A stretch of DNA of 64,000 bases from Calliopsis andreniformis (GCF_051401765.1 NC_135071.1:5372961-5436960), one strand, 5' to 3'. Positions 32,095 to 44,160 are shown, numbered from the stretch's first letter. Numbers and translations: made by a program. Notes: generated from the letters alone by a model not told the origin.

Positions 32095-32240
32095 ATGCAG
32101 ACTGCATCAGAAAATGTAGAACATTTTTGGAGGATAGATTCTAGAAATGTAGATAGTGAAAAAAGGACATTTGTTTATCGCATATCCCCGGAAACTCTCA
32201 GTTTTTTATTTATACGTATTTTATATTGCGTAGGGGATTA
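32095..32240 (+). repeat. detached arm of the 31.4-kb foldback family
   Basis: Shares TTTTGGAGGATAGATTCTAG, the GAAAAAA...CAT spacing and the TATTTTATATTGCGTA block with the left arm at about 31,425-31,560. No partner arm was seen. Confidence 0.6.
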
Positions 32241-32429
32241 CCTACTGTAAGATCCATGACAGTATTTACTCATCTAACGGACCAGAATATTTCTCAACCT
32301 GGCAGAATAACAAAGGAGGTAGAGCATATAGTACAGGCAAGTTATTGAGTAAACGTTTTATGCCAATAACCCGTTCGTTATCTGAAAACCATAGGAAATC
32401 TGCCCGCGGCAGAAAAGAATTTCGTTGCC

Positions 32430-33700
32430 CCTGTTACTATAATATAAAATACTCGTTTAGAAGCGGTAATATATCGAGCTTTTGTCTCGTTCGCGAAAAT
32501 CGTTGTCTGTTAGCATACGTGACTGATCGAAGATCGCCTTCGGTAGAAGATTCAGTTGCGCTAATAACAGACACGGTACATTCGGAGTATGACTCGTTTT
32601 TCAGCTATTGCAGTTGACATTCGAACAGGTGAGCGATTTCGATCAGCTGTTCGAATCTTAGGTCCGACGTCGAGTGGGGACATCGGAGCCTAAAATAGAG
32701 AGACAGTGAAAACCGTAACATATTAGACACAGATAGACGATGATAAGCGAGCGGCGCGTAGCGAGTGCTCCGCGCTTTCGCGGAGACACTCGAGCAAGCG
32801 AGTCAGTTTTGCGCCAATTGCTCGAGAGGTAGCAAGAAATTCAGTGATATTATAACAGCCTAACGACTTCAAGAAATTTGGTCACCAGACTCTTGAAACT
32901 TTCGCTTTCTACAACTGTAAGTCTGTCTACTGCGACTCGTGAGTTACTCTGCTCAATTAACACGTGGGATACGTGCGACAGAATACCGAGAACGCAGGTT
33001 TGTGACATTTAGGTGACGTATTGCACTCTTGGAATCGATGGTTTTCCTGATTCCCTGAGTTTGCTATTCGTCAGAAAAGCAGTCATGGACCACTCGTCTT
33101 GGTTGAACCCTGATAAAAGAACACAATTAATGTACGTGAGTCACCTCTGCGGTACCCGCGATCTGCCACCACGTTTAGCAGCAACCCACGTGTGGCGAAT
33201 AGACGCACACGTTGTGGAGAACGGCGGTAGAGCCTCTGGCCGTCATCACCACCAAGACTAGTCTCTGCTAGTTATAGTGCGTCTAACGCTCACGAATCTT
33301 AGCACAAACCGGGATTCGTACGAAGCAAACCTTATTGTAAGGTGTATTAAACGTAGAGAGGAGGATCCCTCCTCTCTGTATGTTCGCTTACCGACGATTT
33401 CTTCAGTGCGAAGAGACGTCGGTTATACAGTCTACTGCACTACCTTAGCGTTACGGCAAGGTACTGCTCTCCCCTCCACATAGGCTCGTCGTCGAAGTCT
33501 GGAGTCGGGAAAATACGATCCAGCATGAATTATTCGCCAACCGGTGCGGTTTCACCACTCTTTCTAGTTCCAAACGCCAGCGTCGCTGACCGCCGTGAAA
33601 AGAAGGGCCCCAGCACGCACCACCAGGACCGCCTTCCCTCTTTTTGGTTTAAATTTTAAAATAAATGGCTGTCCTTTTCAAGACAGTCGCTGCCGGATTT
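32430..33700 (+). repeat. LTR-like repeat (+), paralogous to 9,960-11,343 (-)
   Basis: Starts near CTCGTTCGCGAAAATCG (about 32,488); TGTTAGCATACGTGAC at 32,508 is a candidate TG border. The blocks CGCTAATAACAGACACGG, CGACGTCGAGTGGGGAC, GATAAGCG, AGAGCCTCTGGCCGTCA and TCTGGAGTCGGGAAAATA appear in the same order as in the - strand copy at 10-11.3 kb. AATAAA near 33,660 may be a poly(A) signal. No gag or pol sequence adjoins it, so it may be a solo LTR. Overall identity is moderate. Confidence 0.5.
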
Positions 33701-33825
33701 GTTTCAACAGCGTACAGTGCTCACTTATGGAGATCTTTGACGAATGTTCAACTTAATAATTACAATTACATCTGTGTTATTTTAATGTTACATGTCACAT
33801 GAGTTATATTTATTTTACATTATTG

Positions 33826-34376
33826 GGCAGACGAAGTCAAATACCTAGGCATCATATTTGACAAGAGATGCTCATGGCAGCCTGCAATTAACGACAGGGT
33901 TCAGAAAACCAAGAATGCAGCTGAGTCCCTCAGAAGACATCTCTCACCATCTTCACTACTCGACGAAAAACTCAGATTGCACACTTATAAAAAAACTGTT
34001 TAGACCAGTATTTCTCTACGGGCATCATATATGGGCCTGCTCTACCAAAACTAACCTCAAAGCCGTACATTACACTCAGGGTAGAATTCTCAGGATGATC
34101 ATGGGTAAGCCCAATAACTATTCCACTACCACTCTCCACAAAGAAACCAACACGGAGCTCATCCTTACTTACATCAGAAAATCTATTTCGAACTACAAGG
34201 TTGAGGGTCACCATATCCCACTTGTACAACTCACTGGCACCTACGACATAAACCGCATCCCATACAGAGTAAAACTCCGCTTACCACATCATGATGTCCA
34301 CAAACATCACGATCATTTAACATCCAATATCCAACATTTCCTGTTCAACAACCCAATCTTATCCTATTTCATTTAA
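33826..34376 (+). pseudogene. Jockey-type LINE, RT C-terminal end
   Basis: The sequence reads KYLGIIFDKRCSWQPAINDR, then, after a frame change near 34,000, LFRPVFLYGHHIWACSTKT and a track through ILRMIMGKP and NTELILTYIRKSI to the stop at 34,376. The Y-L-G-(I/V) block followed by P-V-x-x-Y-G-x-x-x-W and a region like I-Q-N-K-x-L-R is typical of the segment after the catalytic palm in Jockey LINEs. The element is 5'-truncated, as usual for LINE copies, and no A-rich tail is left. Confidence 0.7.
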
Positions 34377-34379
34377 ATA

Positions 34380-35770
34380 TCTAATCTAATTATTTAATTA
34401 TACACGGGTTTTTGAAAAAAAAGCAGGGGTCGGCGCGTGCAGAACGCCTTCCCTCGCCTTCCACTGCTGGGAAGCCGACATGGCGAATTCGTGCGTTCAC
34501 CTACCCACGATGCATATTAGCTATATCACAACCAAATTAAGAATCGAGTCCATCATATTTTTATATCGCTGCTCAGTGAACGAAATCGCTTTTACGTATA
34601 ATGTTTAGTCCAGCAAAATTCTATTTCAGCCAAATAAATAAAAGTTTGTGCACCTATCTCGCGTAAGCTACGGAACCCGCCAGTGATTCTCAGACATTAG
34701 GGATCCCGGCTTCCGACGTTGATATTTTCTGAAGGAAGCCGATTTTGTCGCCGGATGTACATGTAGCAAATCCGATCGATTGACTAACAACACAGTACAC
34801 AAAGAAATAGTATATACATATATCATTCTAAACAGTACTACATTCATATGATTTATTATTGACTGGCATAGATTGATTTTGCTGCTGAACGATATTCAAA
34901 TATGAGAAAATTAGTCGAAATCATATAATTGTTCGGAAAGAAGTGGGCATCTAACTCTGGTGAATGACTACAACCGAAAGCTGTGAACTTCACGCCTGTT
35001 TCAACCGTTTGGTGGACTCACGCGTGAATGCGAACCGTTGAATCTATAGACTGCCTAAATCTTTTGTGTCTCTAAAAACAACATAGCATAGACGGTAACA
35101 TGCAAGAATACGGAGCCCGTCTTTTGCTATCATGCGGGTTCAAATCTGTGACTTTTTTATTTCATACATCATTTTTCTCAGTTTTTTAACTTTAGAGTTC
35201 TTCGTTTCATATATTACTCCATTTATAAAATACTGTAGAAAATATAATTCATATTTTAGCCACACGGATAGCCATAAGACACAGATGCACTGTTCTCATT
35301 TTTTTATAATCAGTCTTTTTGGAATAAAATAATAATTTGAGCTAAAATAATACAAAATCAAATTTATATAAAGATTGGAATTGTACATTAAAATTACTTG
35401 CAGAATAAAAAAAAGTTGTAGCTTTGAACGGGATCCGAACTCGAGCAATGGTAAAGACATAGATGACCGGTATAGGATCCGTGCATCTTGACGTTCATCA
35501 TTTCATTATGATTACGAGGTGAGATTGTGAGATCCTATACGTCTGATGTCGCAGTTACATTGTGTATAATGAAGAAACAAATGCAGTAGATCACATGTAT
35601 ATTTAAAACAGTCGTGTGCGTTTGGATACAGCACCAGACACGCATAGGGAATTGAAATATCTCAATACCGTCGATTAGCTGTCGCGATTTCGAGTAACAC
35701 TCGGTCATGTTCAGCTCGCGTCGCGCTTCGCATCGCTAGCTCGTAACCTAGCGCGTTACCACCTATGTAT
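34380..35770. other. spacer without recognised genes
   Basis: AT-rich DNA. Weak tRNA-promoter-like motifs near 35,086 (TAGCATAGACGG) and 35,140 (GGGTTCAAATC) do not form a good tRNA. Nothing else was recognised. Confidence 0.4.
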
Positions 35771-35773
35771 GCA

Positions 35774-36000
35774 TACAGGGTGTCCCGCGTACACTGTACA
35801 GTCCATTATTTCCTAAATTGTTTAAGATATAAAAAAAACTGTTTACATGAAATTTGCATGGTATAGGGGGGAAAATTTATTGGCTATCACCAGAAAGTCT
35901 CTTTTTTCGTTTAACACTTTCGTACTTTAGTTGATTCATAGTATAACATTGGTAATTTGAGGACGTATATAATACGATTTTCGGATTCTAAAAGTGTGAT
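35774..36000 (+). repeat. single end of the 19.2-kb MITE family
   Basis: CAGGGTGTCCCGCGTACACT at 35,774, then ACAGTCCATTATTTCCTAAA, follows the right arm of the 19,190-19,607 MITE, and similarity extends into GCATGGT...AATTTATT. The opposite end is missing, and Mutator-like coding sequence begins about 120 bp further on. Confidence 0.65.
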
Positions 36001-36116
36001 AATCGGAACAAAGGCTTATCTCGAGAAAGGTCTTTCTTCCAAATAGCTACTCAATTGTACATGATTTTTACTATGCCTGTCTTTTTTCTATTGCATATTT
36101 CGTATATTTTACGTAC

Positions 36117-38206
36117 AGACGACAACTAAAGGATGCAGCTTGCCTCCTAATAAGGCAATATCAACAAGACGATACCAGCAATATACAACTCCGTCAGGAT
36201 ACTCGTAACATAATCCAAACAAGTACTGGTACAGGTGCGTCCGGTGAAATATTCCCAAGTACATCCACTATAGCTGATTTTCATGCAAGACATGAAGAAA
36301 ACATTGGAAATCCCGAAGACGTCGAAATTATAGAAGAAATCATAGAAGAAGACGACTTGGAAGATATAGATATAGAAGATATGGAACAAGAAGATCAACT
36401 GAATAGTGAAAGAATTTCGCCAGTGCCGGAAGAGTCTTGGCAGCCTTCCGCAAGAGAAAGCAATGAAGAAGTAAGTGAAGATGTTCGAAGTGACATTGAT
36501 TCCAAGAGGAACTGGTTGGTAGATAGAGAAAAACCACAACAGTTAGATCGACCAATGTCACAAGGGATAGACTTTGTCGACTTTCCATATGTTTTCAGCC
36601 AAATAATACAGCTCGGAAAACATTCAAATATCAGTAGTGGCATCGAACATTTAAAAATAGTTGGACATCAACAAAACGGATTAGAGAAAGTCTATAATGT
36701 ACAGTGTCAAATGTGAAATCATCAAGAGCGCATATCATGTTTGCAAAAGACTGATGCCACTATAGATATAAATCGCAGCGCTGTTTCCGTGACAATGCTG
36801 ACAGGCGGTGGATATAAGCAATTGGAAAAGAAAATGTCTGGCATAAACGTATCGTGTATATCCAGAAGACTGTATGACAAATGTCAAGATGAGTTAATCG
36901 ATGCCTTCGGTGCGGGAAAAGAGGAGAGACAACTGGCCATATCAAGAGGCGATGTATACCCGGGTTCTAATGTACCGTGAATCGCAGTTGTCGCAGATGG
37001 CAGTTGGCTGAAAAGACACTACCGCGGTGGTGATCACAATCTCTTTCTGGTGTAGGGGCCATCGTTGGGTACCATACAAAAAAGCTAGTGTATATCAACA
37101 TGAAGAATAAATTCTGTATGATCTGTCAACGAGCAGCTAAGAAGAAGGAAGAAACGCGCGAGCATCGCTGCTTCAAAAATTGGGGTTGTAATCAGACTTC
37201 AACTGGAATGGAAAGTTCTGCTATTGTGGAAGTCTTCAACTGTAGCGTAGAAATGCTCGACCTAATATATGCAATATTAGTTGCCGATGATGACAGCAGT
37301 GTATACAAAAAGATATTGGATAATGATCCTTACAAAGGGAACATTGTGCATGTACGGAAAATTGAATGCACCAATCATCTTTTACGCAATTTCGGTAGAA
37401 AGATAAACGAAATCGTTGCAAAAGATCGATACAAGGAACTAAGAGGCATCGTCAAACAGAATGCCCTCCGCTTGCGCACGGATATACATACACAAAGCTG
37501 CAGAATACCGATTCAAGGAGAAGATAAGTCTCGTCGATCCAATAAAAATTTGAAGGTAAATTTGAGAAATGTGTCGAGCCACGTTTTCGGTGAACACAAT
37601 GAGTGTCGGAGGTTGGCATATTTTTGCGACAAATACTCTGACTCCGACAGAATCCACTACGCTCCACAGCTGAAGGAAGCGGGCATTTATCAGAGCATTG
37701 AGGAGGCGATGCAGCCACTGTTCGTTCAGGCTGAAAGTTTGCTGCACACTCTGCACAATAATTACGTCGAAACATTTAATAATATTATTGCTAAATTCAT
37801 CGGAGGAAAACGAATAAACTTTGGACGAAAAAAGACTCGTATCAAAGTTTCTGCTGCTGTCGTTCAATGTAACTCAAAAGAAGCGTTAAGCCGATTGAAT
37901 ATCACAATGGACAAGAAACCGACAACCATTGTAAAAAGGATGGGAGAACAACGTAAACGTGTATTATTGAGAAAAATGAAATATGCACAACAAGCAAAAG
38001 CGTATGGAAATCCTCCTCTCGGTATGGAAAACAATCATGCGATAGCGATTACGGCCCCAATGCAGAGAAACCATACATGGAAGAGGCTGTGTACTCTTCT
38101 GAGTGTGAAAGGCACATGGCAACACTCCGCGAATGGCAGAGGATACGACAAAACTCGTGATCAGGCGAATTGTGAAAAATGGATGGCATATAGGAAAAAA
38201 TTTTAA
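36117..38206 (+). pseudogene. Mutator-like transposase (insect type), N-terminal and catalytic parts
   Basis: An exon opens after TTTTACGTACAG at 36,117 and encodes an acidic N-terminal region (IIEEDDLEDIDIEDMEQEDQ near 36,330). A conserved block follows: GIDFVDFPYVFSQIIQLGKH, then VQCQM before a stop (36,714-36,716) that sits where a zinc-binding cysteine would be expected. Next are GGYKQLEKKMSGINVSCISR, a second stop (36,978), and VADGSWLKRHYRGG with the first catalytic Asp. After a frameshift near 37,050 come a Cys/His cluster (CMIC, HRC), ILVADDDSSVYKKI (second Asp) and NNYVETFNNIIAKFIGGKR (catalytic Glu). The D-D-E order and motifs match the Mutator-like transposase domain of arthropods. 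Two stops and two frameshifts make it a pseudogene, but it is still easily read, so fairly young. Confidence 0.75.
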
Positions 38207-38778
38207 CTGCGTCTAATTTCGGTAAGATATGCCGATTACGAAAGGATACGCCACGAGCAAATACCTTGAAGAGTATAATGTATCCGCAAATACAAAATCT
38301 ACGTTCTCTGGAATACGGAAGAGAGAACGAGATGAACGCTTTGAAATAATTAGAAAAAGAACGGGGTGCGACGTCCGATGGCCTCATTGAAGACGATACT
38401 ATTGTTGAAGTCAAATGTCCAGAATTGGCAAAGTATTTATCGCCAAGTGAAGCGATACAACAGCTTCCTGCGATACGACAGATTTATTGCGGTGATGAAT
38501 TAAATAAAAATCACCATTTCTACTATCAAGAGCAAGGGCAGTTGCATATCACCAACAGAGAAAATGCTTTGATTTGTTTATGGACCCCGAAAGGGATGAA
38601 AATTATGAAAGTAAAAAGAGACAACGAATTCTGGCAGACAGAAATGGAAGAAAAACTAAAAAAGTTTTACGAGGACTGCATGCTACCAGAAATTGTAGAC
38701 AGCAGATTCAATAGAGGTCAGCCAATTATTGAGCCTTCATATATAAAAAGAAAAGCTACATGCTCAATTCAACACTAA
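38207..38778 (+). pseudogene. YqaJ-type nuclease domain following the Mutator-like transposase
   Basis: After a frame change at about 38,206 the sequence reads LTASNFGKICRLRKD, YGRENEMNAL, TSDGLIEDDTIVEVKCPELA and QLPAIRQIYCGDELN, ending near 38,778. In the YqaJ/lambda-exonuclease (PD-(D/E)XK) family the order is T-A-S-x-(F/L)-G-x-(I/V), R-x-x-E, P-D-G-L, E-(I/V)-K-C-P, with catalytic D and E-x-K. All are visible here (SDGL, VEVKCP), with a short deletion before SDGL and one stop in between. It is directly downstream and on the same strand, so one fused protein or two adjacent ORFs of one element are likely. Its role in transposition is not known to me; end processing is a guess. Confidence 0.7.
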
Positions 38779-38847
38779 AATACATCTAACGATGTGTAAT
38801 GTTGGGAAGACTACTCTCCCACTTTATTGAGGCAAAAATATTGTCTA

Positions 38848-39036
38848 TTAGCTGATTGCAAACAAAAGTTATAATTACACCAAGGAGTGCAAAACAGCAC
38901 ACATCACGAGCTGTCCGACTGCAAACAAAAGTTACAATTGCACCAACGAGTGCAAAGCAGCACACATGAAGAGCTGTCCGATTGCAATCTAATGTCGCAA
39001 TCACATCAACGAGTGCAAAACAGCGTACACGTAGAA
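38848..39036. repeat. 63-bp tandem repeat, 3 copies
   Basis: Three units of about 63 bp (each with GATTGCAA..AAAAGTTA and CAACGAGTGCAAA.CAGC blocks) run head to tail starting 70 bp after the YqaJ-like frame ends. Open frames across them on the - strand are repeat artefacts. Subterminal repeats are common in Mutator-like elements, so this may be the element's 3' terminal region. No TIR was found. Confidence 0.75.
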
Positions 39037-39039
39037 CTC

Positions 39040-41500
39040 TTCTATGGCCTATTGCGACTACAGTAAAATTACAAAATGTTATCTATAGGTGAATTAATTC
39101 GAAATCATCATGAAAATAAGTTTGTATATATTTCTTTTACAGGTTCATGTCACATGTTCCATTCGCGAACGTGTAACGTATTCACGAATGTCGCGTACCA
39201 CCGGCCAACTTAATATTAGGTGGCTAATTCTAAAATAATTAACTATATTTAAATTAACTAAAATAGTCTTTTTAATTATCGCGTCGATTAACTCGTTAGA
39301 GGATTCGAATGGTCTCTGACTGTTGTCACGTTTCTGACGTTCAGACTGTTTGACTTATTTCGGCGTTATGCCTTTGGCGTTCTGCTTTTTGGCGTTCTGC
39401 TCCAAGACTCCAATGTCTCCTGGTTTTGCTTTCTCGGAGTCCGTTCCTCCACCACTTTCATCCCCCAAACTTGCGAATTTGAGGGCGTCACTGATTTGGT
39501 GTGACTAGACAAATCAGCATTGATTGGCCTTCGACCCAAAGAAGGAAGCTCCTCTTGGCCACCTTGACGGGGGCAAGGGAACCGCCCTGACTTCCTCGTG
39601 ACGAAGGTGGAGGAACCTCTCCTTTAGGTCGAAGGCCGCGAAAATTGGGGAGGAAGAAACGGTACTCCGGATCAAAAAGACAAGACCGAACGAGTGTTTC
39701 ACAGATGTTTTTATGGCCATATTGTCCCGCGAGTCGACTGCAATTCTCGATGACCTTACCGAGGTTGGCCCTGAGCCGTTAACGACCGCGGAGCAATATG
39801 GCCTCTTCGATGGTTATTGCTAGGGAAAAGAACATGCCGCTCGACGAAAGTCCCGAAATTATATTGTAAAAATATGCCAGATGTGGAACTTCGAAACGAT
39901 GCGAAAAGAACCAAGATTTCCACATCTGGCAACAATAAAAAACAGAGTGTTGCTTCGTCGAACGGAACATCACACGAATAATTGTTTTATATGACGTAGA
40001 AATGATGCGGAAAAAACGGTAAGTACGATAATGACGACACCTTTATCTTATAAATAATTGGACAACACCATACATTTCTTCTGTTTTTCACAGATCAGTA
40101 TCAAGAGTGCAAATCCTGTCACATGAAACGAAGACAGAGGCAACAGTTTACAATACATGGAAAGAGATAGGTATAGTCACATACATGTAATAATCATGTA
40201 CATTTTTCATCGAGGATAGATTCATTATAAATCATTTTCGTTGTGCTTAAATTTTTATCACAGATTTTATAGCATCCAACTGTAATTTTCTGACTTCTGT
40301 AAGTACAGGCTGTCAAAAAACTCAAACTGAGTTCAAAATTTATTGGAACTTCACTATCATTTTTCAATAGAACAGATGAGTTCCTTCGACAGTTGCGAGC
40401 TGACTAAAATACGAAATAAGGAGGGCAATAGTATTTACAGATGAGCCGTATCGCCATGACAAGAGTTATTGAAGTATATAACAGATTTCATGCTAACTAA
40501 TCATATTTCTCCTGTAAATCGAAAATAATGTAATAATTATATTTATTTTCAACCTTACAGATAAAAGAGATCACACAGGAGAAGTTTCAGCTTGCCACAG
40601 ATGAACGATATCATCACGATAGGAGTTACTGAAGTATGTAAAAGAAGTACGTAGATGTATAGGCGATTTCACACTAACTAATCATATTTCTCTTATAAAC
40701 CACAAAAAATGTAATAATTATGTTTATTTTCAATATTATAGATAAATAATTGTATTTACTTTTAATATTATAGAGAATGAGTTCACACTACGCAAGCGGA
40801 AGAACGGCGGCAGGAACTTTGACCAGGATCGTGACAGCGGTTACAGAGACGGGAGAGACGGGCACCAAAATATCGAGTGTTTTATTTCTAAATAAAAAAT
40901 TTTAAGACTTGTATTGTTTAGTTATTTCAAACTAAATGTATTGTGTAATTATCGTTATGATAGGTCGTATCGATTTGGGAGAACAATGAATAATATGAAT
41001 GTAGTGATATTTAGAATGTGACACGTGTAAAAGTTATACACATACAAATAACATGTGTCGTTTGCTAAATACCACTACATTCACACGATTCAGTGCTATA
41101 CTGAATCACTGAAAATATCTCAGCAATGGGAAACATCGCGCGTGGTTTGTGCCGCTTGCAGGGATTTGAACAGTTGAATTTGGCGTTTCAAGAGCGAGGG
41201 AGTAAGACTCATATTCGCACTGTCTCTACTTTCCGCAAATGTCCGAAGTCGGTCGCGAAGCGTCGAGTTCACGTACACATACCTCATATAGTAATGTGTG
41301 CAGTAGAAGGGGAAATTTTCTAAGCTACCTCCCGAATTCGAAATCATAGAACGGTTCCATCTTGCGTTCATCAGGCAGCCACGTGTCTGTGGGTAATACT
41401 ATTTCTATAACGAAAACTGTAATAGCAGATGCCGACCTGGCAATCTCGAAAAGTCATGTGACTACTGTACCCTCTTAATCTCTGGTATAAAGATATATGA
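39040..41500. other. spacer with small repeats, no gene recognised
   Basis: Holds an imperfect palindrome around 39,828-39,970 (GCCAGATGTGGA ... TCCACATCTGGC). It also holds a direct duplication of about 150 bp (about 40,441-40,563 and 40,600-40,745, sharing CTAACTAATCATATTTCTC). A GC-richer stretch at 39,380-39,790 could be an LTR remnant. No coding domain was seen. Confidence 0.45.
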
Positions 41501-41519
41501 CAATATCGCGGAAGCAACA

Positions 41520-44160
41520 CTGTGAAGTAATCAGTGAGCCGTTACGTTTTGTGACATTCAGTTGTTTCGAAACCCCGTGTGAGACGGCACATCGACGTTG
41601 AGTGATTCTTATAATTGCGGAGAACTATTCCAACAATAGTTTCAAGTGTGTTTTATTTACCTTCTTGTTAAGGTAAGTCTTATTTATTATATACCCTTGA
41701 CTGTATATTCAGTCAAGAAGTTTTTAGAAATACCTTGCAAAATGTTTACTTTGTTCATATTTTTGTATTATGTGTAGATCGCAAAATGACGTAGTAGGGA
41801 CACTTGATTACTGTTGTTCTGGGATACTCGATCCCAGAATCAAGTCTCCCCACCCTGATAAATCTTTTTGTTAGTATTATTTTCTATCTGTAGATATGGC
41901 GCGTACATATAAGAGAAAGGAAGGTGTTAGAAGGAGAATACCTGTGGACAGCCAGAAATTGAAAGAAGCAGTTTTACACGTCATCAACAATAATTCTTCA
42001 CTGAAGGGGACGGCTAAGAAATGGGGAATAAATGTGATGGCGCTAAAAAGATATGTCGGTGCACAAAAATCAAGGGAAAATGAAATAGCCTTCTCTACTA
42101 ATTTCAAGAAGTCCCAAATTTTTACAAAAGAAGAAGAAAAGGCATTGAAAAATTACTTGGAAATAACGAGTAAGTTACACTATGGTCTTACACCAAAGCA
42201 AACAAGACAACTAGCGATTTTGCTGCAAGTAACAATACAAAAATACCTGAACCATGGGCGACTTCTGGGGAAGCAGGCTATGACTGGATGTATGGATTTA
42301 TGAAACGTAATGACACTTTATCATTACGATCACCAGAGGCAACAAGTTTGACGAGGGCTACTAGTTTTAATAAGATTAATGTGTCCAAGTCTTTCAATAA
42401 TTTAAAAAACATATTTGAACGGAACACAATTGGTCCAGAGGCAATTTGGAACATTGATGAGACTGGACTGTCAAACGTTCATAAACCAAGGAAAATAATA
42501 GCGTGCAGAGGAGAAAAACAAGTCGGCAAAGTAACTTCAGGAGAACGAGGAGAAACGGTAACCGCTTGTTGCGCAATCAATGCGATTGGAAACCATATAC
42601 CACCTTTCATAATATTTCCTCATAAACTATGGCAAGTTCGGATGATCAATAACGGTTTAGCAGGCACAGTCGTTGTCGTTCACCAGACTAGATGGATGAC
42701 CTCGACAAATTTTGTAAAATTTTTGGATCATTTTCAGAAACATGTAAAGGTAATCCAAGAAAACAAATGTTTGATTATAATGGACAATCACGAAAGCCAT
42801 ATTAGTCTGGAAGCTATAACACATGCTAAAGAACACGGTATAATTCTTCTCACTATTCCACCCCATACGTCACATAAACCACAGCCTTTAGACAGGATTG
42901 TATTTGGTCCTCTGAAAATTTTGTAAAAGTGCCTGCGATGATTGGATGTTATCACATCCAGCACGTACCATGACCATTTATGAAATTTCGGGATGCTTGG
43001 CTCATGCTTTCCTTTTGGCATTCACTCCACGAAATATTGAAAGCGGTTTTCGCGTCACAAGCATCTGGCGTTTTAACTCAAACATTTTTACCGAAGAAGA
43101 TTTCGTGTCGGCAAGTGTTGCGGATCGTGAAAACCCGGAAGAGTAAGAGGAAACCAATCCCGAAAACCCGGAACATTTCATCATAAGTGCTCAACGGGAA
43201 ACTGGTGAAATCTCGGAAACTGTTCCACTTAAAAACATTCATACAGACCAACCTAGTGAACAATCACAATAATTATTGTGCTTGCTGGTAATTACCAGCA
43301 AGAGACAATAACCAACCTTCTACTTCTACTACAAGTTTTATTACTCCTGAAATGATTAGACCTCATCCTAAAGCTGCGCCCAGGACAAATTCTAGAAGAG
43401 GTAGGAAGCGGGCACAAACAAAAATTTTAACGGATACACCAGAGAAACTAGCATTAGAAGCTGAATGTAAGGCTAAAGAACAAAAGGAATTAGAAAAACA
43501 GAGTAAAGCCAAACTAAGACAGTTGAAAATCAGACGTAGGAAAAGCTTGAGAGAATTAAAAGAAGCTTCAAGTTCTTCCGAAAATAAAGAATTACGAATT
43601 AACGACGAGTTGTCGGTAGACACTGACTATGAACCAGAAGCAGACACCGATGATTTTGATTTAGCGAGCAACGATTGGGTTATTGTAAACTGTGTATCTA
43701 AAAAAAATTAACTTCATCGTTATGTAGACCAGATAATAAAAAAAATAGAAATGATTTCAAAGTTAAGTTTGCACGAAAGAGAGATGACAAAACTTTGAAA
43801 TGGCCGCAAAATGACGACGTTGCTGAAGTGGCACGTTACCAAATTATAAAAAACTTACCCAATCCAATTTTCAAATCCTACAGTAAGCGTGTAAGATTTT
43901 TCGAGTTTTCTAAATCACTGTGTAATGTTTAGACCAGAATAAGAAGTACGTTATTTCCAAAGAACCTTGTTTTACTATTAATTTCTAAATATGTACCAAG
44001 TAATTAATTTCCATGCATTATTTTTAAAGGAAACAGTTTTTTTAGAATCGTCTGGATTTTTTATAGTTTAATTGTTAATAAGACTGAAGTTAAGTTTATT
44101 GTGTTATTAAGACAAGAATTAAAAGTTTATTTTGTCATTAAAACTAATTGATGTTTATTT
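41520..44160 (+). mobile_element. pogo-like DNA transposon remnant
   Basis: A broken pogo-superfamily transposase (41,896-43,950) is preceded by a probable untranslated exon with donor GTTAAG|GTAAGTC near 41,671. The acceptor TTTCTATCTGTAG is just before the ATG, as in spliced pogo/jerky-like genes. Clear terminal inverted repeats were not identified, so the boundaries are rough. A hairpin, CTGGGATACTCGATCCCAG, lies at about 41,819 inside the leader intron. Confidence 0.55.
41896..43950 (+). pseudogene. pogo/jerky-type transposase with psq-like HTH (frameshifted)
   Basis: The N-terminus (MARTYKRKEGVRRRIPVDSQ, then NNSSLKGTAKKWGINVMALK) is a pipsqueak/CENP-B-type helix-turn-helix that would bind the element ends. 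The DDE core follows: WNIDETGLSNVHKPRK (first Asp, near 42,450), IIMDNHESHI (second Asp, near 42,778) and PLDRIVFGPLK (third Asp, near 42,890). Further pieces in shifted frames are MTIYEISGCLAHAFLLAFTP (42,970), IRPHPKAAPRTNSRRGRKRA (43,355) and a basic/acidic tail ending in NDWVIVNC, with CENP-B-like transposase order kept. Frameshifts near 42,290, 42,915 and 43,280 prevent one product. Family recognition is good; the exact subfamily is not settled. Confidence 0.75.

Noticed and set aside
35078..35153. tRNA gene candidate with A-box-like and B-box-like motifs
   Set aside because: The acceptor and T stems do not pair, so it is at most a decayed tRNA-derived repeat.
38786..39004. A 72-codon - strand ORF with hydrophobic repeats
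   Set aside because: It is the translation of the 63-bp tandem repeat.
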